Positions 39,901 to 51,902 of a stretch of DNA of 64,000 nucleotides are shown here, piece after piece. The notes under the pieces are model-generated. The model ran no database searches. It was not told the DNA's origin and saw nothing but the letters and a program-made list of their open reading frames with translations. Position 1 is the first letter of the stretch. The number at the start of each line of letters is the position of its first letter. A program made the translations under genes and the position numbers. The stretch comes from Embleya hyalina (GTDB taxonomy: Bacteria; Actinomycetota; Actinomycetes; Streptomycetales; Streptomycetaceae), in contig NZ_BIFH01000028.1 in NCBI RefSeq assembly GCF_003967355.1, positions 124,001 through 188,000 on the forward strand, in the 5' to 3' direction.

Positions 39901-42450
39901 ATCGTACCCGGCGCGGCGTTCGTGGAGATGGCACTGCGCGCCGCCCGCGAGGTCGACTGCGACCTGCTCGACGAACTGACCCTGCACACCCCGCTGGTCC
40001 TGGCCGAGCGGGGCGGGGTCCGGGTCCAGGTCGTGGTCGAGGCCGCCGACGAGGCGGGCCGGCGTGCGGTGTCGGTGTACGCCCGGCACGAGGACGGCGG
40101 CGAGTGGGTCCGGCACGCCGCCGGTTCGCTGGTCGAACGGGCCGAACCGGCGGTGTTCGAGGCCGCCGAGTGGCCGCCGGAGGGAGCGGAGGAGGTCGCG
40201 ATCGGCGACGTGTACGCGGACCTCGCCGCACGCGGCTACGACTACGGTCCGGCATTTCGGGGACTCGCGGCGGTGTGGCGGCGCGAGGACGAGGTGTTCG
40301 CCGAGATCGCCCCGCCGCCGGAGTCGACGGCGGACGCGGCGCGATTCGGATTGCATCCGGCGCTGCTCGACGCGGCGCTGCACGCGGTCTGGTACGGGTC
40401 CTTCCTGGCCGACGTGGACGGCGCCGTACTTCCCTTCGCCTGGTCCGGCGTGTCCCTGTCGGCGGTCGGCGCGTCCGCGCTGCGCCTGCGGATGTCGCCG
40501 GCCGGCCCGGACACGGTCTCGATCGTGCTCGCCGACCCGACCGGCGCGCCGGTGGCGTCGGTCGAGGCCCTGCGCTTTCGGCGGATGCCGACCACCGGCC
40601 GGGGCACGCCCGCGGAGTCGATGTTCCGGGTGGACTGGTCGCCGGCGCGGCCGGCACAGTCGACCCGGCCCGACCGGTGGACGCTCGTCTCCGCGCTGGC
40701 GGAGGTGCCCGCCGACCCGGGCGTGGTGTTCCTGCGCTGCCCGGTCGGACCGGACGCCCGTGAGGTCACCGGCACGATGCTGGCGGTCATGCAGGAGTGG
40801 CTGGCCGACGAGCGGTACGCCTCCGGGACGCTCGTCCCGGTGACGGAGGGAGCGGTCGGCACCGATGCGAAGGATCCGGTCGACGGGCTCGCCCAGGCGG
40901 GCGTATGGGGTCTCGTACGGTCCGCGCAAACCGAGAACCCGGGCCGATTCGGCCTGGTCGACGTCGACGCGGACACGCACACGAGCCCCGAGTCGGCGCC
41001 GTGGGACACCCTGGCCGCGCTGATCCCGCAGGAGCCGCAACTGGCCGTGCGATCCGGCCGGGTACTGGTCCCCAGACTCGTCCGGGTCGAGATCGGCCCC
41101 GGCTCCGGCTCCGCGCCCGCGCCCGTGCCCGCGTTCGGGTCCGGGACGGTGCTCGTCACCGGCGGCACCGGCACGCTCGGCACGATCGTCGCCCGACATC
41201 TGGTCGCCACACACGGGGTGCGGCGGTTGTTGCTGGTCAGCCGCGCCGGCGCGGACTCCCCGAGCAGCGCGGAACTCGCGGCCGAACTGACCGGGGCGGG
41301 CGCCGAGGTCGTGGTGGCCGCCTGCGACACGACCGACCGCGCCGCGCTGTCCCGGGTCCTGGCCGACATCCCGGCCGAGGCCCCGCTGACCGCGGTCGTG
41401 CACGCGGCCGGCGTCCTGGACGACGGCGTCCTCACCGAACTCACCCCGCGGCGCCTGGACGCGGCACTGGACCCCAAGGTCGTCGCCGCCCGGAACCTGC
41501 ACGAGGCGACCCGCGACCTCGACCTGTCCGCGTTCGTGCTGTTCTCCTCGATGTCCGGCCTGATCGGCCCGGCGGGCCAGGCGAACTACGCGGCGGGCAA
41601 CACCTACCTGGACGCCCTCGCGCAACACCGCCGGGCCCGGGGGCTGCCCGCGATGTCCCTGGCGTGGGGCATGTGGGCCGAGCGCAGCACGATGACCGAG
41701 CGGCTGACCGACGTCGACCTGGCCCGGCTGGCCCGGCTCGGGGTGACCCTGTCCTCCTCGGCGGAGGGCGTCGCGCTGCTGGACGCCGCGCTGGGCCTGG
41801 ACGAGCCGACGCTGGTCCCGGTCGCCCTCGACCTGACCCGGGTACGCGCCCAGGCGGACGTACCGCCGCTGCTGCGCCGCCTGGCCGGGCGCGAGGCCGT
41901 GGCCCGAACGCCGCGCCGGGCACCGGCCGGCACGGGACCGGTTCCGATGTCGGAGCGCCTGGCCGGCCTGTCGGAGGACGGCCGGTACGAGGTGCTGCTC
42001 GACCTGGTGTGCATCCGGATGGCCGAGGTGTTGCAGTACGCGGCGGGCCGCAAGGTCGACCCCGACCGGGCCTTCTCCGACCTCGGCGTCGACTCGGTGT
42101 CCGCCGTCGAGTTCCGCAACCGGCTCGGCGCCGAGACCGGCCTGCGGCTGGCCCAGACGCTGGTGTTCGACCACCCCACGGCCGCCGCGGTGGCCCGCGA
42201 GCTGGTCCGCACGCCGGCGGTCCGGGGCCAGGCGCCGACGGGGTCGGTACTGGCCGAGCTGGACCGGGTCGAATCGGCGCTCACCATGGACTCGGCGACC
42301 GGCCCGGACGGCGACGAGATCGCCGATCGTATCGAGGGCCTGCTCCTGAAACTGCGCGCGCTCCGCGACTCCGCGGACCGCCCCGACGCCAAGCTGGACG
42401 TCACCGCCGCGACGGACGAGGAACTCTTCCAGTTCCTCGACGGCCGGTAG
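37000..42450 (+). CDS. Type I PKS, one module: KS-AT(malonyl)-DH-KR-ACP
   Basis: The protein has 1816 residues. GTG 37000 follows ACGGAG, 66 bp after the previous PKS stop. Order: docking coiled coil [14 protein letters not shown] (1-32), KS 34-460 (DTACSSS), AT (38672-39720; GQGTQ, GHSVGE, HAFH: malonyl), DH (39780-40590; canonical [17 protein letters not shown]), KR (41140-41690; GGTGTLG, LDD, NYAAGN) and ACP (41990-42200; GVDSV). A C-terminal docking region ends [13 protein letters not shown]. All catalytic residues are present, so it should add a two-carbon unit with a double bond (M2 in the proposed order). It ends at a strong bidirectional hairpin facing the minus-strand PKS. The 66-bp spacer repeats an AACTCGGCCCGTCCC-like unit. 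Confidence 0.95.
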   Translation: MSNEEKLVEYLKRVTAELQQTKQRLRDAEQATREPIAVVGMACRFPGDVGSPEDLWRLLDAGGDAIGEFPADRGWDLEALYDPNPDTPGRTYTRRGGFLRGATEFDPEFFGISPREATAMDPQQRLLLETSWEALERAGIRPASLRGAGVGVFAGAMAPDYGPRLHQAVGGAEAHLLTGTANSAASGRIAYTLGLEGPAVTVDTACSSSLVALHLAMRSLRRGECTLALAGGATVMSTPGMLVAFSRHRGLAADGRCKSFADTADGTGWAEGVGMLLVERLSDARRLGHPVLAVLRGSAVNQDGASNGLTAPNGPAQQRVIRQALDDADLAPCDVDAVEAHGTGTGLGDPIEAQAVLDTYGLDRERPLWLGSLKSNIGHTQAAAGIGGVIKMVLALRHGVLPRTLHVDTPSSHVDWSSGAVRLLTERREWPATGAPRRAAVSSFGISGTNAHLILEQAPEPEPAAPPPARTGLPLIPLILSGPTPDAPARQAARLLSTADAVDPLDAGFSLATTRTAFEYRAALVAEDHDDMRAGLREIAVGGSGPGVLRGVAHPGRTAFVFAGQGTQRLGMGRELYAAFPAFATALDEVCAGFDGLLDRPLRELLVEGRADAAELLDRTGWAQPALFAVEVALTRLLGSWGVRPEVLAGHSVGELSAAFVAGLWTLEHACRVVAARGLLMERLPEGGAMVSIQATEDEVAAASADGPAGIAAVNGPESVVVSGEWDAVLRLAEHFTSLGRRTRRLRVSHAFHSPLMDPMLASYRKVLAEVVYHEPLLPIVSTVTGEPLAAETVCAPEYWVRQVREPVRFAAAIRRLQDDGVTRFLGIGPDAAVTTMAEGCLTTSPDREAPPFAVPVLRADRPEPHTALTALATAHVHGVEVDWHRVFAGTGASTVTLPTYAFRHDRYWMHASASSGDLRAVGLSDGEHPLLGAVLARPETGGAVLTGRLSPQTHPWLADHAVLGRVIVPGAAFVEMALRAAREVDCDLLDELTLHTPLVLAERGGVRVQVVVEAADEAGRRAVSVYARHEDGGEWVRHAAGSLVERAEPAVFEAAEWPPEGAEEVAIGDVYADLAARGYDYGPAFRGLAAVWRREDEVFAEIAPPPESTADAARFGLHPALLDAALHAVWYGSFLADVDGAVLPFAWSGVSLSAVGASALRLRMSPAGPDTVSIVLADPTGAPVASVEALRFRRMPTTGRGTPAESMFRVDWSPARPAQSTRPDRWTLVSALAEVPADPGVVFLRCPVGPDAREVTGTMLAVMQEWLADERYASGTLVPVTEGAVGTDAKDPVDGLAQAGVWGLVRSAQTENPGRFGLVDVDADTHTSPESAPWDTLAALIPQEPQLAVRSGRVLVPRLVRVEIGPGSGSAPAPVPAFGSGTVLVTGGTGTLGTIVARHLVATHGVRRLLLVSRAGADSPSSAELAAELTGAGAEVVVAACDTTDRAALSRVLADIPAEAPLTAVVHAAGVLDDGVLTELTPRRLDAALDPKVVAARNLHEATRDLDLSAFVLFSSMSGLIGPAGQANYAAGNTYLDALAQHRRARGLPAMSLAWGMWAERSTMTERLTDVDLARLARLGVTLSSSAEGVALLDAALGLDEPTLVPVALDLTRVRAQADVPPLLRRLAGREAVARTPRRAPAGTGPVPMSERLAGLSEDGRYEVLLDLVCIRMAEVLQYAAGRKVDPDRAFSDLGVDSVSAVEFRNRLGAETGLRLAQTLVFDHPTAAAVARELVRTPAVRGQAPTGSVLAELDRVESALTMDSATGPDGDEIADRIEGLLLKLRALRDSADRPDAKLDVTAATDEELFQFLDGR

Positions 42451-42462
42451 CACCGAACGACC

Positions 42463-42500
42463 AAGGGTCCGCCGGGGCTTCGATGCCCCGGCGGACCCTT
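42463..42500. terminator. Bidirectional terminator between convergent PKS genes
   Basis: Perfect 16-base arms, 42463-42478 and 42485-42500, built on AAGGGTCCGCCGGGGC, enclose a 6-base loop TTCGAT. The hairpin lies 13 bp after the plus-strand PKS stop and 32 bp beyond the minus-strand PKS stop, so it can end transcription from both sides. Confidence 0.9.
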
Positions 42501-42532
42501 CGCCGTGTGCCGCGACCGGCGGCCCGAACGCC

Positions 42533-45500
42533 CTACCCGACCCGGGCCGGCACCGGGAAGTACCCGACCCCGGCGAAGAACTCCGCGTACCTGCCGAACA
42601 GTTCCGCGTCGATCTCCGGGCAGACGATGCCGGTACCGGCCAACGCGGCCTCCGTCGCCTCCACGTCCATCCGCATGTACAGCTCCTCGCCCGCCGTCAT
42701 GTAGCTCCGGAAGATGTCGATCGTCGGGAACAGCGCGTTGTCCCGATCGGCACGCACAGTGGCGACGAACTCGTCCCAGGACACCTCGTCCAGGACATGC
42801 CCGGCCTCCCGCAACCGCCCCACCATGTCGGCGAAGCCGATCGCCACCGGATTGAACAGGTGGAACGTGCGCCCGCCGGTCGTGCGGGACAGGGCCAGCA
42901 CAGCCGACGCGACGTAGTCCACCGGCACCATCGGGAACAGCGCGTTCGCCCCCACCGGCACCGCCCGGGCCTGGAGGCTGCCCTTCAGGCTCAACCAGAC
43001 GAAGTCGCGGGTCTGGCAGGCGCCGTTGGTCCGCGCACCCGAGACCACGTCGGCGCGGTAGATCGACACGGGCAGGCCGCGTTCCCGGGCCAGTGCGATC
43101 ACCTTCTCGGCGACGTACTTGCTCTGCCGGTACCCGTTGGTCAACTCCTCCGGCGGCCCGGTGGGATCCTGCGGGGTCAGACCGGCGCCGCCGGGTGCCG
43201 GCCGAGCGAAGACGCCCGTGCTGGACACGTAGTGCAGCGGCACCGTGCGGTACAGCGCCGCGAGCCGCAGCGCCTCCTCCGTACCGGTCACGTTGGCGGC
43301 CTTCAACGACGTGTACGGGTGCAGCCAGTTCACCGTCGCGCCCGCGTGGTACACCACGTCGACCTCGCGGGCCAGCCGCTCGTACCGCTCGGCGTCCAGC
43401 CCGAAGCGCGGTTCGGCGAGGTCGCCGGTGACCACCGACAGCCGGTCCGGGTCGATCTCGTCCCAGATGCCGTACCAGCTCAGATTCGCCCGCAGCCGCT
43501 CCAGCGCGGTCGCCTCGTCGGCACCCCGGACCAGGCAGTGCACGGTGGCCCCGGTCTCGCGCATCAGGTCCCGGAGCAGGAAGGCGCCGACGAACCCGGT
43601 CGCCCCGGTGAGGAACACCCGCCCGGGATCGGCGACCACGTCCACGACCTCCGCGGCCGGGACCACGTCCTCGGCCAGCCGCACCTCCGCCGCGAAGTCC
43701 ACGGCGGAGCGCGCCGGCGAGTCGGCACGGCTGGAGAGTTCGGCGAGCAGGTAATCGATCAGCGCCGCCGGGGTGTTGTGGTCGAACAGCAGGGTCGGCG
43801 GCAGGCGCAGCCCCGTCTCGCCCTCCAGCCGGTTGCGCAACTCGACCGCGGTCAGCGAATCGAAGCCCAGCTCGGTGAAGACGACACCGGGGGTGATGTG
43901 GTCGGTGCCGCGATGGCCCAGGATCGCGGCCACGGCGACGCGGACCAGATCGAGCAGGAGTTCGTGCCGACCGGGGTCGTCCAGCGGGGCCAGACGTTCC
44001 GCGAGATGCCCGGTGTCCCGGGCCGCCGCGGTGATCACCCGCCGCGCCGACTTGCGCACCAGGCCGCGCAACACGGGCATGACCGGGCCGGGTTGCCGCT
44101 CGATCCGGGCGATGTCGAGATGCATCGGCACCGTCGTCGGGTGCACGGCCACCAGCGCCGCGTCGAACAGGTCGGGGCCCTCGGCCGGTTCGATCGGCCG
44201 CAACCCGGCCTGCGTCGCCCGACTCCGGTCCACCTCGGACAGCCTCGACGCCATGCCGTGCTCCTGCGCCCATGCCGCCCAGGCGAGCGAATGGGCCGGC
44301 AGCCCGTTGGCCCGACGGTGCTGCGCGAGCGCGTCCAGGAACTGGTTGGCGGCCGAGTAGTTCGCCTGCCCCGGCGACCCGACCACACCGGCGACGGAGG
44401 AGAACAGCACGAACATGGCCAGGTCGTCGTCGAGGGTCGCCTCGTGCAGATGCAGCGCGGCGTCGACCTTGGGCCGCAGTACGCGGGCGACACGTTCGCG
44501 GGTGAGCGCCGTGACGATGCCGTCGTCGATGACACCGGCGGTGTGCACGATGCCGGTCAGCGCGTGCTCCGAGGGGATCGCGGCGAGCACCCGGTCCACG
44601 GCGTCCCGGTCGGTGACGTCGGCCGCGACGACGGTGACCCGGGCGCCGAGCGCGGCGAGTTCGTCCCGCAACTCCCGCGCACCGGGCGCGTCCTGCCCGC
44701 GTCGACTGGTCAGGACCAGGTTCCGTACGCCGTACTCGGTGACCAGATGGCGGGCGAACAGCGCACCCAGCGCGCCCGTTCCGCCGGTGACGAGGACGGT
44801 GCCGTCGGGCTTCAACTCCGGCCCGGCCACGGCCTCCGGGCACACCCTGGCCAGCCGGGGAGTACTCGCGTGCCCGCCCCGGATGGCCACCTGCTCGTGC
44901 CCGGACACGATCGCGGCGCCCAGCCGCGCGGCGCTGGCCGGGCTGTCGTCGACGTCGATCAGCGTGATCCGCCCCGGGTTCTCGACCTGGGCCGACCTGA
45001 CCAGCCCCCAGACCGGGGCCGAGCCGAGTTCGACGTCCGCGTACTCGTGCGTGGCGACCGCGTTGCGCGTGACCACCACGAGACGGGAGGTGCCGAACGC
45101 CAGGCTCTCCTGGACCAGTTCCAACGCGCGCGACGTGGCCCGGTGGGCCGCGTCCGCGAGATCGGCCCCGGCCGGCTCGTCGATCATCGCGACGAGGACG
45201 CCCCCGGCGGCCTCCGCGACCCGCCCGACGTGTCTCGCGCGCCGGACGGGCGGGGAGTCCCCGAGCACCGCCCAGCCGGTGGGGTCGAGGTCGTCCGGGT
45301 CGGGGAGGGTGATCGGCGACCAGGCGGTGTGGAACAGGGAGTTCGCCATCACCCGGTCGTGCCGGCGGATGACGGGAGCCCGCCGACGCCGCAACGCGCG
45401 CACCTCGGCGACCGGTTCCCCCTCCTCGTCGGCCAGCCACACCCGGAACCCGTCCCGCTCCCCGGGCCTGATCCGAACCCTGAGCGCACGCGGACCGGCG

Positions 45501-48500
45501 GCGTACAGGTCGAACCCGCGCCACGACAGCTCGGCGGTGTCCTGCCCCACGGCGAGCAACGCGTGCAGCGCCGCGTCCAGCAGCGCCGGATGGATCCCGA
45601 ACGTGTCCGGGTCCGTGTCGTCGGGAAGCCGCACCTCGGCGAACAGATCCGCACCCTGCCGCCACAGGGCCCGCAGCCCCCGGAACACCGGCCCGTACGC
45701 GCGGCCCTTCCCGTCGAGCCGCGGGTAGAGGTCGTCGAGATCGACCGGGACCGCGTCGGGCGGCGGCCAGGCGGCCAGGGAGATCAGCGGCGCCGGCGCC
45801 GGCTCGGTGAGCAGCCCCCGGGCGTGCACGAGCCACGCCGCGCCCGGCTCGCCCCGATCCGGCCGGGAGCCGATCGTGATCGGTCGACAACCGTCCTCGT
45901 CGGGCGGACCCAGGGTCACCTGGACCTGCACCCCGCCGCTGTCCGGGACGGCCAGGGGAGCGTGCATCGTCAGGTCGACGATGCCGGGGCAGCCGACCTC
46001 GTCGCCGGCCCGGACCGCCAACTCGACCAGGGCCGCCGGAGGCAGCGTCACGGTGTCGTCCACGCGGTGGTCGGCGAGCCAGGGATGGGTGTGCGGGGAG
46101 AGCCGACCGGTGAGCACGAGCCCGGCACCGCCCGTGAGTTCGATGGCGGTCGTCAGCAGTGGGTGCTCCGGCGTGATCAGCCCCAGTCCGGTGGTCCTGC
46201 GCCCGCCGGGGGAGGTGCCGTCCAGCCAGTACGGCCGGTGCTCGAAGGGGTAGGTCGGAAGATCGACGAGCGAGGCGGTCGTGCCCGCGAACAGGTGTTG
46301 CCAGTCGACGGTGTGGCCGTGGGTGTGCAGCCGGGCGAGCGCGGTGAGCGCGGTACGGGCCTGGGGGCGGTCGCGGTGTTGGAGGGCGACGAACAACCCG
46401 TCCGGTGCGGTCTCCGGGCCCAGGGCGGTGAGGACCGCGTCCGGGCCGATCTCCAGGAACCGCGTGACGCCCCGCTCCCGCAGGCGGGCGACATGCTCCG
46501 CGAAGCGCACCGGCTCGCGGACGTGGTCGACCCAGTACCGCGCCGAACGCACATCGGCCGCGTCGGCCGCCATCGGAATGCCGGGCTCGCCCAGTTCGAC
46601 CGTGTCCAGAACACCGGCGAACTCGTCGAGAACCGGGACCATCGCCGGGGAGTGGAAGGCGTGGCTGACGGTGAGCCGGTTCGTCGTGTGGCCGCGCTCC
46701 CGCAGGGCGTCCGCGACCGCGAGGACGACGTCCTCGGCGCCGGAGACCACCACCGACGTCGGCCCGTTGACCGCCGCGATCCCGGCCCGGTCCTCGTACC
46801 CGCGCAGGAGTTCGCGCACCTCCGCCTCGGCGGCCCGCACCGCGACCATCGCCCCGCCGGCCGGCAACGCCTGCATCAACCGCCCGCGAGCGGCGACGAC
46901 CCGGCACGCGTCGGCCAGGGTCAGCACACCCGCGACATGCGCGGCGGCCAACTCCCCGATCGAGTGCCCCGTCACGAAGTCCGGCCGTACACCCCACGAT
47001 TCCAGCAGCCGGAACATCGCCACCTCGACCGCGAACAACGCCGGCTGCGTCCACCCGGTCCGATCCAGCCCTTCACTGTCGCCGAAGACGACATCCTTCA
47101 GCATCCCGGGCAACACGGCGTCGAAGTGGCCACAGACCTCGTCGAACGCCGCCGCGAACACCGGAAAGCCGTCATACAACTCCCGGCCCATGCCCACACG
47201 TTGCGCACCCTGACCGGTGAACAGGAACGCCAGACGCCCCTCGCCCGCCGCCCCGGACACCACCCCCGCCGCCGACTCGCCCGCGGCCAACGCCCGCAAC
47301 CCCGAGACGAGTTCGTCCCGGTCCCCGGCCACCACCACCGCGCGGTGCTCGAACATCGACCGCGTCACCGCCGCCGACAAGCCCACATCCGGCAACGACG
47401 CACCGCCGGCGCCGTCCACCACGGACACCAACCGCCGCGCCTGCGCCCGCAACGCCCCGGCCGACCGCGCCGACACCACCACCGGAACCACCGGCAACAC
47501 CGATCCGGCCGGCATCGCCGGCTCCGGGTCGTCGACCGGCGCCTGCTCGACGACAAGATGCGCGTTCGTCCCGCTGACCCCGAACGACGAGACCGCGGCC
47601 CGCCTCGGCCGCCCGGTCGACGGCCACGCGCGCTGCTCCGTGACCAGCTCGATCGCCCCGGACGACCAGTCCACCGCGGGTGTCGGCTCGTCCACGTGCA
47701 GCGTCTTGGGCACCACCCCGTGGCGCATGGCCATGACCATCTTGATCACCCCGGCCACCCCCGCGGCGGCCTGGGTGTGTCCGATGTTCGACTTCAACGA
47801 GCCCAACAGCAGCGGCTCGCCGGCCGGTCGCGACTGCCCGTACGTCGCCAGCAGCGCCTGGGCCTCGATCGGATCGCCGAGCATCGTCCCCGTGCCGTGC
47901 GCGTCGATGACGTCGACCTCGGCGGGGGAGAGGCCGGCGTTCGCCAGCGCCCGACGGATCACCCGCTGCTGCGCGGGACCGCTCGGCGCGGTCAGGCCGT
48001 TGGACGCGCCGTCGGAGTTCACCGCACTGCCCCGGATCACCGCCAATACCGGCAACCCGCGCCGCCGCGCGTCGGACAACCGGGCCAACACCAGCATCCC
48101 GACGCCCTCGGAGAACCCGGTGCCGTCCGCCGCCGCCGCGAACGCCTTGCAGCGGCCGTCCGGCGCCAGCCCGCGCTGCCGGGAGAACTCCACGAAGCCG
48201 TCCGGCACCGGGATCACCATCGCGCCGCCGGTGAGCGCCAGCGAGCACTCGCCGTTGCGCAGCGCGGCGACGGCGTGATGGATGGACACCAGGGACGACG
48301 AGCAGGCCGTGTCCATGCTGACCGTCGGCCCCTCCAGGCCCAGGACGTAGGAGAGCCGGCCGGACGCGACGCTGGTCAACATCCCGGTCATCGCGTAGCC
48401 CTCGATGCCGGTCGCCGACGCGCTGACCGTCGAGGCGTAGCCGGTGTACATCACGCCGACGAACACCCCGGTGTCGCTGCCGCGCAGCGACCGCGGGTCC

Positions 48501-48976
48501 ATCCGGGCCCGTTCCACGGCCTCCCAGGCGGTCTCCAGGAGCAGTCGCTGCTGCGGGTCCATCGCCAGTGCCTCGCGCGGCGAGATGCCGAAGAAGGCCG
48601 CGTCGAATCCCTTCACGTCGTCGAGGAATCCGCCCTCCCGCGCGTAGAACTTGCCCATGGCGTCGGGGTCGGGGTCGTATCCGCCCTCGACGTCCCAGTC
48701 CCGGTCGGTGGGGAAGCCCGTGATCGCGTCGACGCCGTCGGCGGCCAGGCGCCACAACTCCTCGGGCGTGGACACGCCCCCGGGGTAGCGGCAGCCCATG
48801 CCCACGACGGCGATGGGTTCGGCCCGGCTCGACTCCAACTCCTCGACCCGGTTTCGGGCCTTGTGCAGGTCGGTGGTGACCCACTTGAGATAGTCGAGCA
48901 GCTTCTCGTCCTTGCTCATGCCGCGACCGCCGTTCATCTCCGGACCGCCGTTCATCTCGCGCCCACCACCGCTCAT
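42533..48976 (-). CDS. Terminal type I PKS module with thioester reductase: KS-AT(malonyl)-DH-KR-ACP-TR
   Basis: The protein has 2147 residues from ATG 48976, which overlaps the stop of the upstream regulator (ATGA), so the two are translationally coupled; ATG 48919 (MSKDEKLL) is an alternative matching other docking starts. Order from the N-terminus: docking helix, KS (48820-47540; DTACSSS), AT (47240-46200; GHSIGE, HAFH: malonyl), DH (46170-45370; [10 protein letters not shown], with Gly replaced by Asp; HPALLDA intact), KR (44800-44240; IDD, NYSAAN), ACP (44000-43740; GFDSL) and an NAD(P)H-dependent reductase (43640-42536; [28 protein letters not shown]). The TR replaces a thioesterase, so the chain should leave as an aldehyde. 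This marks the end of the assembly line, and an aminotransferase is in the cluster. Confidence 0.94.
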   Translation of the reverse strand: MSGGGREMNGGPEMNGGRGMSKDEKLLDYLKWVTTDLHKARNRVEELESSRAEPIAVVGMGCRYPGGVSTPEELWRLAADGVDAITGFPTDRDWDVEGGYDPDPDAMGKFYAREGGFLDDVKGFDAAFFGISPREALAMDPQQRLLLETAWEAVERARMDPRSLRGSDTGVFVGVMYTGYASTVSASATGIEGYAMTGMLTSVASGRLSYVLGLEGPTVSMDTACSSSLVSIHHAVAALRNGECSLALTGGAMVIPVPDGFVEFSRQRGLAPDGRCKAFAAAADGTGFSEGVGMLVLARLSDARRRGLPVLAVIRGSAVNSDGASNGLTAPSGPAQQRVIRRALANAGLSPAEVDVIDAHGTGTMLGDPIEAQALLATYGQSRPAGEPLLLGSLKSNIGHTQAAAGVAGVIKMVMAMRHGVVPKTLHVDEPTPAVDWSSGAIELVTEQRAWPSTGRPRRAAVSSFGVSGTNAHLVVEQAPVDDPEPAMPAGSVLPVVPVVVSARSAGALRAQARRLVSVVDGAGGASLPDVGLSAAVTRSMFEHRAVVVAGDRDELVSGLRALAAGESAAGVVSGAAGEGRLAFLFTGQGAQRVGMGRELYDGFPVFAAAFDEVCGHFDAVLPGMLKDVVFGDSEGLDRTGWTQPALFAVEVAMFRLLESWGVRPDFVTGHSIGELAAAHVAGVLTLADACRVVAARGRLMQALPAGGAMVAVRAAEAEVRELLRGYEDRAGIAAVNGPTSVVVSGAEDVVLAVADALRERGHTTNRLTVSHAFHSPAMVPVLDEFAGVLDTVELGEPGIPMAADAADVRSARYWVDHVREPVRFAEHVARLRERGVTRFLEIGPDAVLTALGPETAPDGLFVALQHRDRPQARTALTALARLHTHGHTVDWQHLFAGTTASLVDLPTYPFEHRPYWLDGTSPGGRRTTGLGLITPEHPLLTTAIELTGGAGLVLTGRLSPHTHPWLADHRVDDTVTLPPAALVELAVRAGDEVGCPGIVDLTMHAPLAVPDSGGVQVQVTLGPPDEDGCRPITIGSRPDRGEPGAAWLVHARGLLTEPAPAPLISLAAWPPPDAVPVDLDDLYPRLDGKGRAYGPVFRGLRALWRQGADLFAEVRLPDDTDPDTFGIHPALLDAALHALLAVGQDTAELSWRGFDLYAAGPRALRVRIRPGERDGFRVWLADEEGEPVAEVRALRRRRAPVIRRHDRVMANSLFHTAWSPITLPDPDDLDPTGWAVLGDSPPVRRARHVGRVAEAAGGVLVAMIDEPAGADLADAAHRATSRALELVQESLAFGTSRLVVVTRNAVATHEYADVELGSAPVWGLVRSAQVENPGRITLIDVDDSPASAARLGAAIVSGHEQVAIRGGHASTPRLARVCPEAVAGPELKPDGTVLVTGGTGALGALFARHLVTEYGVRNLVLTSRRGQDAPGARELRDELAALGARVTVVAADVTDRDAVDRVLAAIPSEHALTGIVHTAGVIDDGIVTALTRERVARVLRPKVDAALHLHEATLDDDLAMFVLFSSVAGVVGSPGQANYSAANQFLDALAQHRRANGLPAHSLAWAAWAQEHGMASRLSEVDRSRATQAGLRPIEPAEGPDLFDAALVAVHPTTVPMHLDIARIERQPGPVMPVLRGLVRKSARRVITAAARDTGHLAERLAPLDDPGRHELLLDLVRVAVAAILGHRGTDHITPGVVFTELGFDSLTAVELRNRLEGETGLRLPPTLLFDHNTPAALIDYLLAELSSRADSPARSAVDFAAEVRLAEDVVPAAEVVDVVADPGRVFLTGATGFVGAFLLRDLMRETGATVHCLVRGADEATALERLRANLSWYGIWDEIDPDRLSVVTGDLAEPRFGLDAERYERLAREVDVVYHAGATVNWLHPYTSLKAANVTGTEEALRLAALYRTVPLHYVSSTGVFARPAPGGAGLTPQDPTGPPEELTNGYRQSKYVAEKVIALARERGLPVSIYRADVVSGARTNGACQTRDFVWLSLKGSLQARAVPVGANALFPMVPVDYVASAVLALSRTTGGRTFHLFNPVAIGFADMVGRLREAGHVLDEVSWDEFVATVRADRDNALFPTIDIFRSYMTAGEELYMRMDVEATEAALAGTGIVCPEIDAELFGRYAEFFAGVGYFPVPARVG
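46285..46882 (-). repeat. Inverted-repeat copy 2 (AT of module 6), partner at 14517-15114
   Basis: This is the minus-strand partner of the M4 AT repeat. The copies lie about 31 kb apart and face each other, so recombination between them would invert the intervening PKS, aminotransferase and exporter genes. They are also a likely place for assembly errors with short reads. Confidence 0.9.
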
Positions 48977-50364
48977 GAGGACACCGCCCGAATCGAGTGC
49001 TCCAGTCCCGCCGCGGGGCCCTGTTTGGCCAGTACGGACGAGCCGAGCCGTTCCGCCAGATACAGCGCGAAGTGCAGGCGCAGGTGGTCCTCGCGCAACG
49101 ACCGCCCGAGCAACTGCTCCGCCTTCTTGACCCGATACACCACGGTGTTCTTCGCGATGTGCAGGTGTTTGGCCGTGGTCGCCACGCCACGCTCGTTGTC
49201 CAGCAGGCACCGCACGGTCTCGCGCAACGCGGCCATGGTGCGGTTGTCGGCGGCGAGCGGTCCGAGTTCGCGGCGTACGAAGTCGGCGGTGGCCTCGGCG
49301 TCGTTGCCGAGCAGGATGACCAGTTCGAGGTCGCCGTAGTCGCACAACCTCGACGGGCCGGGTTCGGTGATGCGGCCGACCCGCTCGGCGGTGATCGCCT
49401 GCTGGTGCGAACGCCGGAAGCCCGCGATGCCGTCCCCGGGCAGCCCCGAGGCGACGTGCACGTGCGCGGGCAGGTCCATCGGCTTGGCGGAGCGCCGCAG
49501 TTCACCCGGATGGTCGGTGGCGCGCCCACCCCATGCCCACAGGCGTCCCGGGCCCGCCGGAAGCAGCAACATCGAGGAACAGCCCACCTGGTCGAGCAGG
49601 CGCAGCGCGGTGGTCTCCAGGTCCCGTCTGCTGTCCGGGGTGATCTCGTCCTGCCACAGGATCAGCGCGACGTGATGCAGGGTCAGGTCGTAGCGCAGCT
49701 GGTGCAGCGCCTTTCGGGTGTCGGTCGGCTTGCCCTTGAGGATCGCGGACACCGATTCGAAGCGCTCGCCCACGGATCCGGCGAACCAGCGGTTGCGTTC
49801 GGCGGCGAACTTCTCGGTCACCGAGGCCGACAGCGTCTCCATGCCCTCGAACAGGTCGGCCGAGATGGAGCGCATCATGGCCGGCTGGTCCTCGGCGGGA
49901 ATCATCGTCTCGCGGAACTCGAACAACTCACGGGTGAAGCTCGCGTGGGTGGCCCGGACGTAGCGGAGCAGGAGGTCGACGGTCGTGTTGTCCGCGATCC
50001 GTTCCCGGATGGCGTTGGTGAGTTCGGCGGAAAGCAGGCCGGTTATGGCCCGGACGCCGCTGAGTCGCAGGACGACCCACAGTGCGATCGCCTCGACCAA
50101 CCGGGTTTCGCTGCACGACTTGCGATCGAAGCGGGCGAAGGGTTCCTCGGCCAACTCGGCCAGTAAGAGCCGGCTGTTCTCGATGGCCCAACCGGTCGCC
50201 CCCGAGCCGACGCGGGCGACGACCTCCTCGATCAGCTGCGGGTTCGTCGCCGGTAAGTGGAGTACGGAATCGTCGACGGGTTGAAGTAGGTGCAGCAGGG
50301 AATAGGTGGACGTTATCTGCCGTGGCGCAGGAATGGTGGCCTGCGATATCGAATAGCCCGACAA
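48973..50364 (-). CDS. PucR/CdaR-type transcriptional regulator with two TTA codons
   Basis: The protein has 463 residues from TTG 50364, chosen because GTACGGAGG lies 7-8 bp before it; the longer GTG 50418 frame would run through a conserved noncoding element. The C-terminal about 60 residues form the PucR helix-turn-helix ([26 protein letters not shown]), and the middle is the usual GGDEF-like CdaR region. Two in-frame TTA Leu codons (complements of 50254-50256 and 50164-50166) predict dependence on the bldA leucyl-tRNA, hence late-growth expression. Its stop overlaps the start of the terminal PKS gene, so regulator and last module are made together. It probably controls the cluster; the ligand is unknown. 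Confidence 0.85.
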   Translation of the reverse strand: MSGYSISQATIPAPRQITSTYSLLHLLQPVDDSVLHLPATNPQLIEEVVARVGSGATGWAIENSRLLLAELAEEPFARFDRKSCSETRLVEAIALWVVLRLSGVRAITGLLSAELTNAIRERIADNTTVDLLLRYVRATHASFTRELFEFRETMIPAEDQPAMMRSISADLFEGMETLSASVTEKFAAERNRWFAGSVGERFESVSAILKGKPTDTRKALHQLRYDLTLHHVALILWQDEITPDSRRDLETTALRLLDQVGCSSMLLLPAGPGRLWAWGGRATDHPGELRRSAKPMDLPAHVHVASGLPGDGIAGFRRSHQQAITAERVGRITEPGPSRLCDYGDLELVILLGNDAEATADFVRRELGPLAADNRTMAALRETVRCLLDNERGVATTAKHLHIAKNTVVYRVKKAEQLLGRSLREDHLRLHFALYLAERLGSSVLAKQGPAAGLEHSIRAVSS

Positions 50365-50476
50365 CGAGTTGCCTCCGTACCGGAAAGCGGACGCGACTGG
50401 GTGTCGGCAGCCTGGCACGGTTTCACTCGCACGGGGTAATCATCCGGTAACCGCACGCTCGGGACAAGATTACCGA
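50338..50476 (-). promoter_or_regulatory. Conserved promoter/leader element A before the PucR regulator
   Basis: About 140 bp are similar to element B at 52172-52310, including TGCGATATCG, CCTCCGTAC (the ribosome site in complement) and the first codons of the regulator. Upstream, relative to that gene, lie GGTAATC (50435-50441), GGTAACC (50446-50452) and GATTACC (50468-50474), at steps of 11 and 22 bp. Heptamers at 11-bp steps are the known layout of SARP operators, so the cluster's SARP may act here. Confidence 0.65.
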
Positions 50477-50669
50477 CCGGTGGGCGCAAGCGGTCGACTT
50501 GCGTGCTGTCGTGTGATTCGCCGCCCGGGAACGGGCGGAGACGGTAGGCCACCGCCTCCGCCAGGCCTCGCATCTCGCGTGCTCGGTGCTTACCGGCGCC
50601 ACCCGTCCCGCACCGCGCGGAACCCGGGAAACAACGGTTGTTCGGATCGAAAGGAAGGCGGGGCGTTTG
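50365..50669. other. Gap between regulator start and acyltransferase end
   Basis: About 305 bp. The left part is promoter element A. The remainder, 50477-50669, holds no gene that can be supported; it contains a small AACAACGGTTGTT palindrome near 50630-50642, close to the convergent end of the acyltransferase gene, but no strong terminator. Confidence 0.5.
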
Positions 50670-51902
50670 CTATTTCGTCACGCCGAGGCCGTCCGTACTC
50701 AGGGGTGTTGTCACTCGGGAGGAGAATCCGGCGGCCTTGACGGAATTCGCCCGGTGCCGCCCGAAGCGCCGCACGAGCGGCATCTCCACGAAGCGATAGA
50801 GGACGAAGGAACACGCGAGCGCCGCCAGGAACAGGGGGACGATCAGCAGCGCGCCGGTGGTCGAGGAGAACGTACGGGTGGGCCCGATCCAGTCGGCGGC
50901 CGCGCCGATGACGATCCAGTGGACCATGTAGAAGGCGAAGGAGAGTTCGCCCAGGAGGATCATCGTCGGCCTGCGGAACACCGAGGCGGTGCGCCGGCGG
51001 TCGGCGACCGCGGCGGAGGCGATCAGGGGCGCGGTCCACACCGTCGCGACCCCTGCGGTGCCCGCCAGGTACGGTTCGTAGCGGACGAGCACATAGCCGG
51101 CGACGGCGATCGCGAACGCCGGCACGAGGCCGATATTCGGCCACCGCCCCGCGGCCACGATCCGGGCCAGCAGGATGCCCAGGACGAATTCGAGCGCGCG
51201 CACGGGCGGGAAGAAGTACACGAACCACACCTGGTCGAACGACACTTCACCGGAGACGGCGAAGGCCGCGAGGCGCGGTTGGTCGTTCACCACGAAGGTG
51301 GCGACCAGGAACGCCCCCACGATCAGCGCGAGTACGGTGGCCAGCGCCGGCCACAACCACGCCTCGCGGATGCGGCGCAGGAGGGGATACAGGAGCGGGA
51401 AGGCGAGGTAGAAGAAGAACTCGCAACACAGCGACCAGGTGACCCCGTTGACCGCCGATACGGACCGGATGTCCGGAATCCACGCCTGCTGCATGCTCAG
51501 GGCGCCGAACCAGTCGACCATGCGGGTCGGCCGATCCGTGTGCAGCACGAGCAGGGCGGCCAGCCCGAAGGTGACCAGGTGCATCGGGCCGATCTTGACC
51601 ATGCGGCGGCGCCAGAACGACCGGGTCGTGTCGCCCGCACTCGCGGTCCAGGTCAGTACGAAGCCGCTGAGGATGAAGAAGAAGCCGACGCCGTACGAGC
51701 CCGCCAGGGCGAACGTCTCGCGGAGGTGGTTCCCGGTCTCGCCCGGGACCAACTGGGGTGTGTACCAGAGGACATGCGTGGTGAAGACCAGCAGGGCCGC
51801 CACGAAACGCAGTCCCGTCAACGACGGCAGTCGGGAGGGTTCGGGATCCGTGAACTCGTTCGTCCGGCCGGCGGTGTTCGAGCCGGTCTCCCGGGTCACC
51901 AT
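50670..51902 (-). CDS. Membrane acyltransferase, family 3 (macrolide O-acyltransferase type)
   Basis: The protein has 410 residues from ATG 51902, which overlaps the end of a short leader ORF; a longer frame to GTG 52004 is possible. The N-terminal LPSLTGLRFVAALLVFTTHV has the Arg...His pattern of the OafA/MdmB family, in which the His is catalytic, and about ten hydrophobic segments follow. The family includes enzymes that acylate sugar or aglycone hydroxyls of macrolides (MdmB, CarE types) as well as cell-wall acyltransferases. Placed between the PucR regulator and the free AT gene, and driven by a promoter resembling the regulator's, it is most likely a tailoring enzyme adding an acyl ester to the polyketide. 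Confidence 0.82.
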   Translation of the reverse strand: MVTRETGSNTAGRTNEFTDPEPSRLPSLTGLRFVAALLVFTTHVLWYTPQLVPGETGNHLRETFALAGSYGVGFFFILSGFVLTWTASAGDTTRSFWRRRMVKIGPMHLVTFGLAALLVLHTDRPTRMVDWFGALSMQQAWIPDIRSVSAVNGVTWSLCCEFFFYLAFPLLYPLLRRIREAWLWPALATVLALIVGAFLVATFVVNDQPRLAAFAVSGEVSFDQVWFVYFFPPVRALEFVLGILLARIVAAGRWPNIGLVPAFAIAVAGYVLVRYEPYLAGTAGVATVWTAPLIASAAVADRRRTASVFRRPTMILLGELSFAFYMVHWIVIGAAADWIGPTRTFSSTTGALLIVPLFLAALACSFVLYRFVEMPLVRRFGRHRANSVKAAGFSSRVTTPLSTDGLGVTK

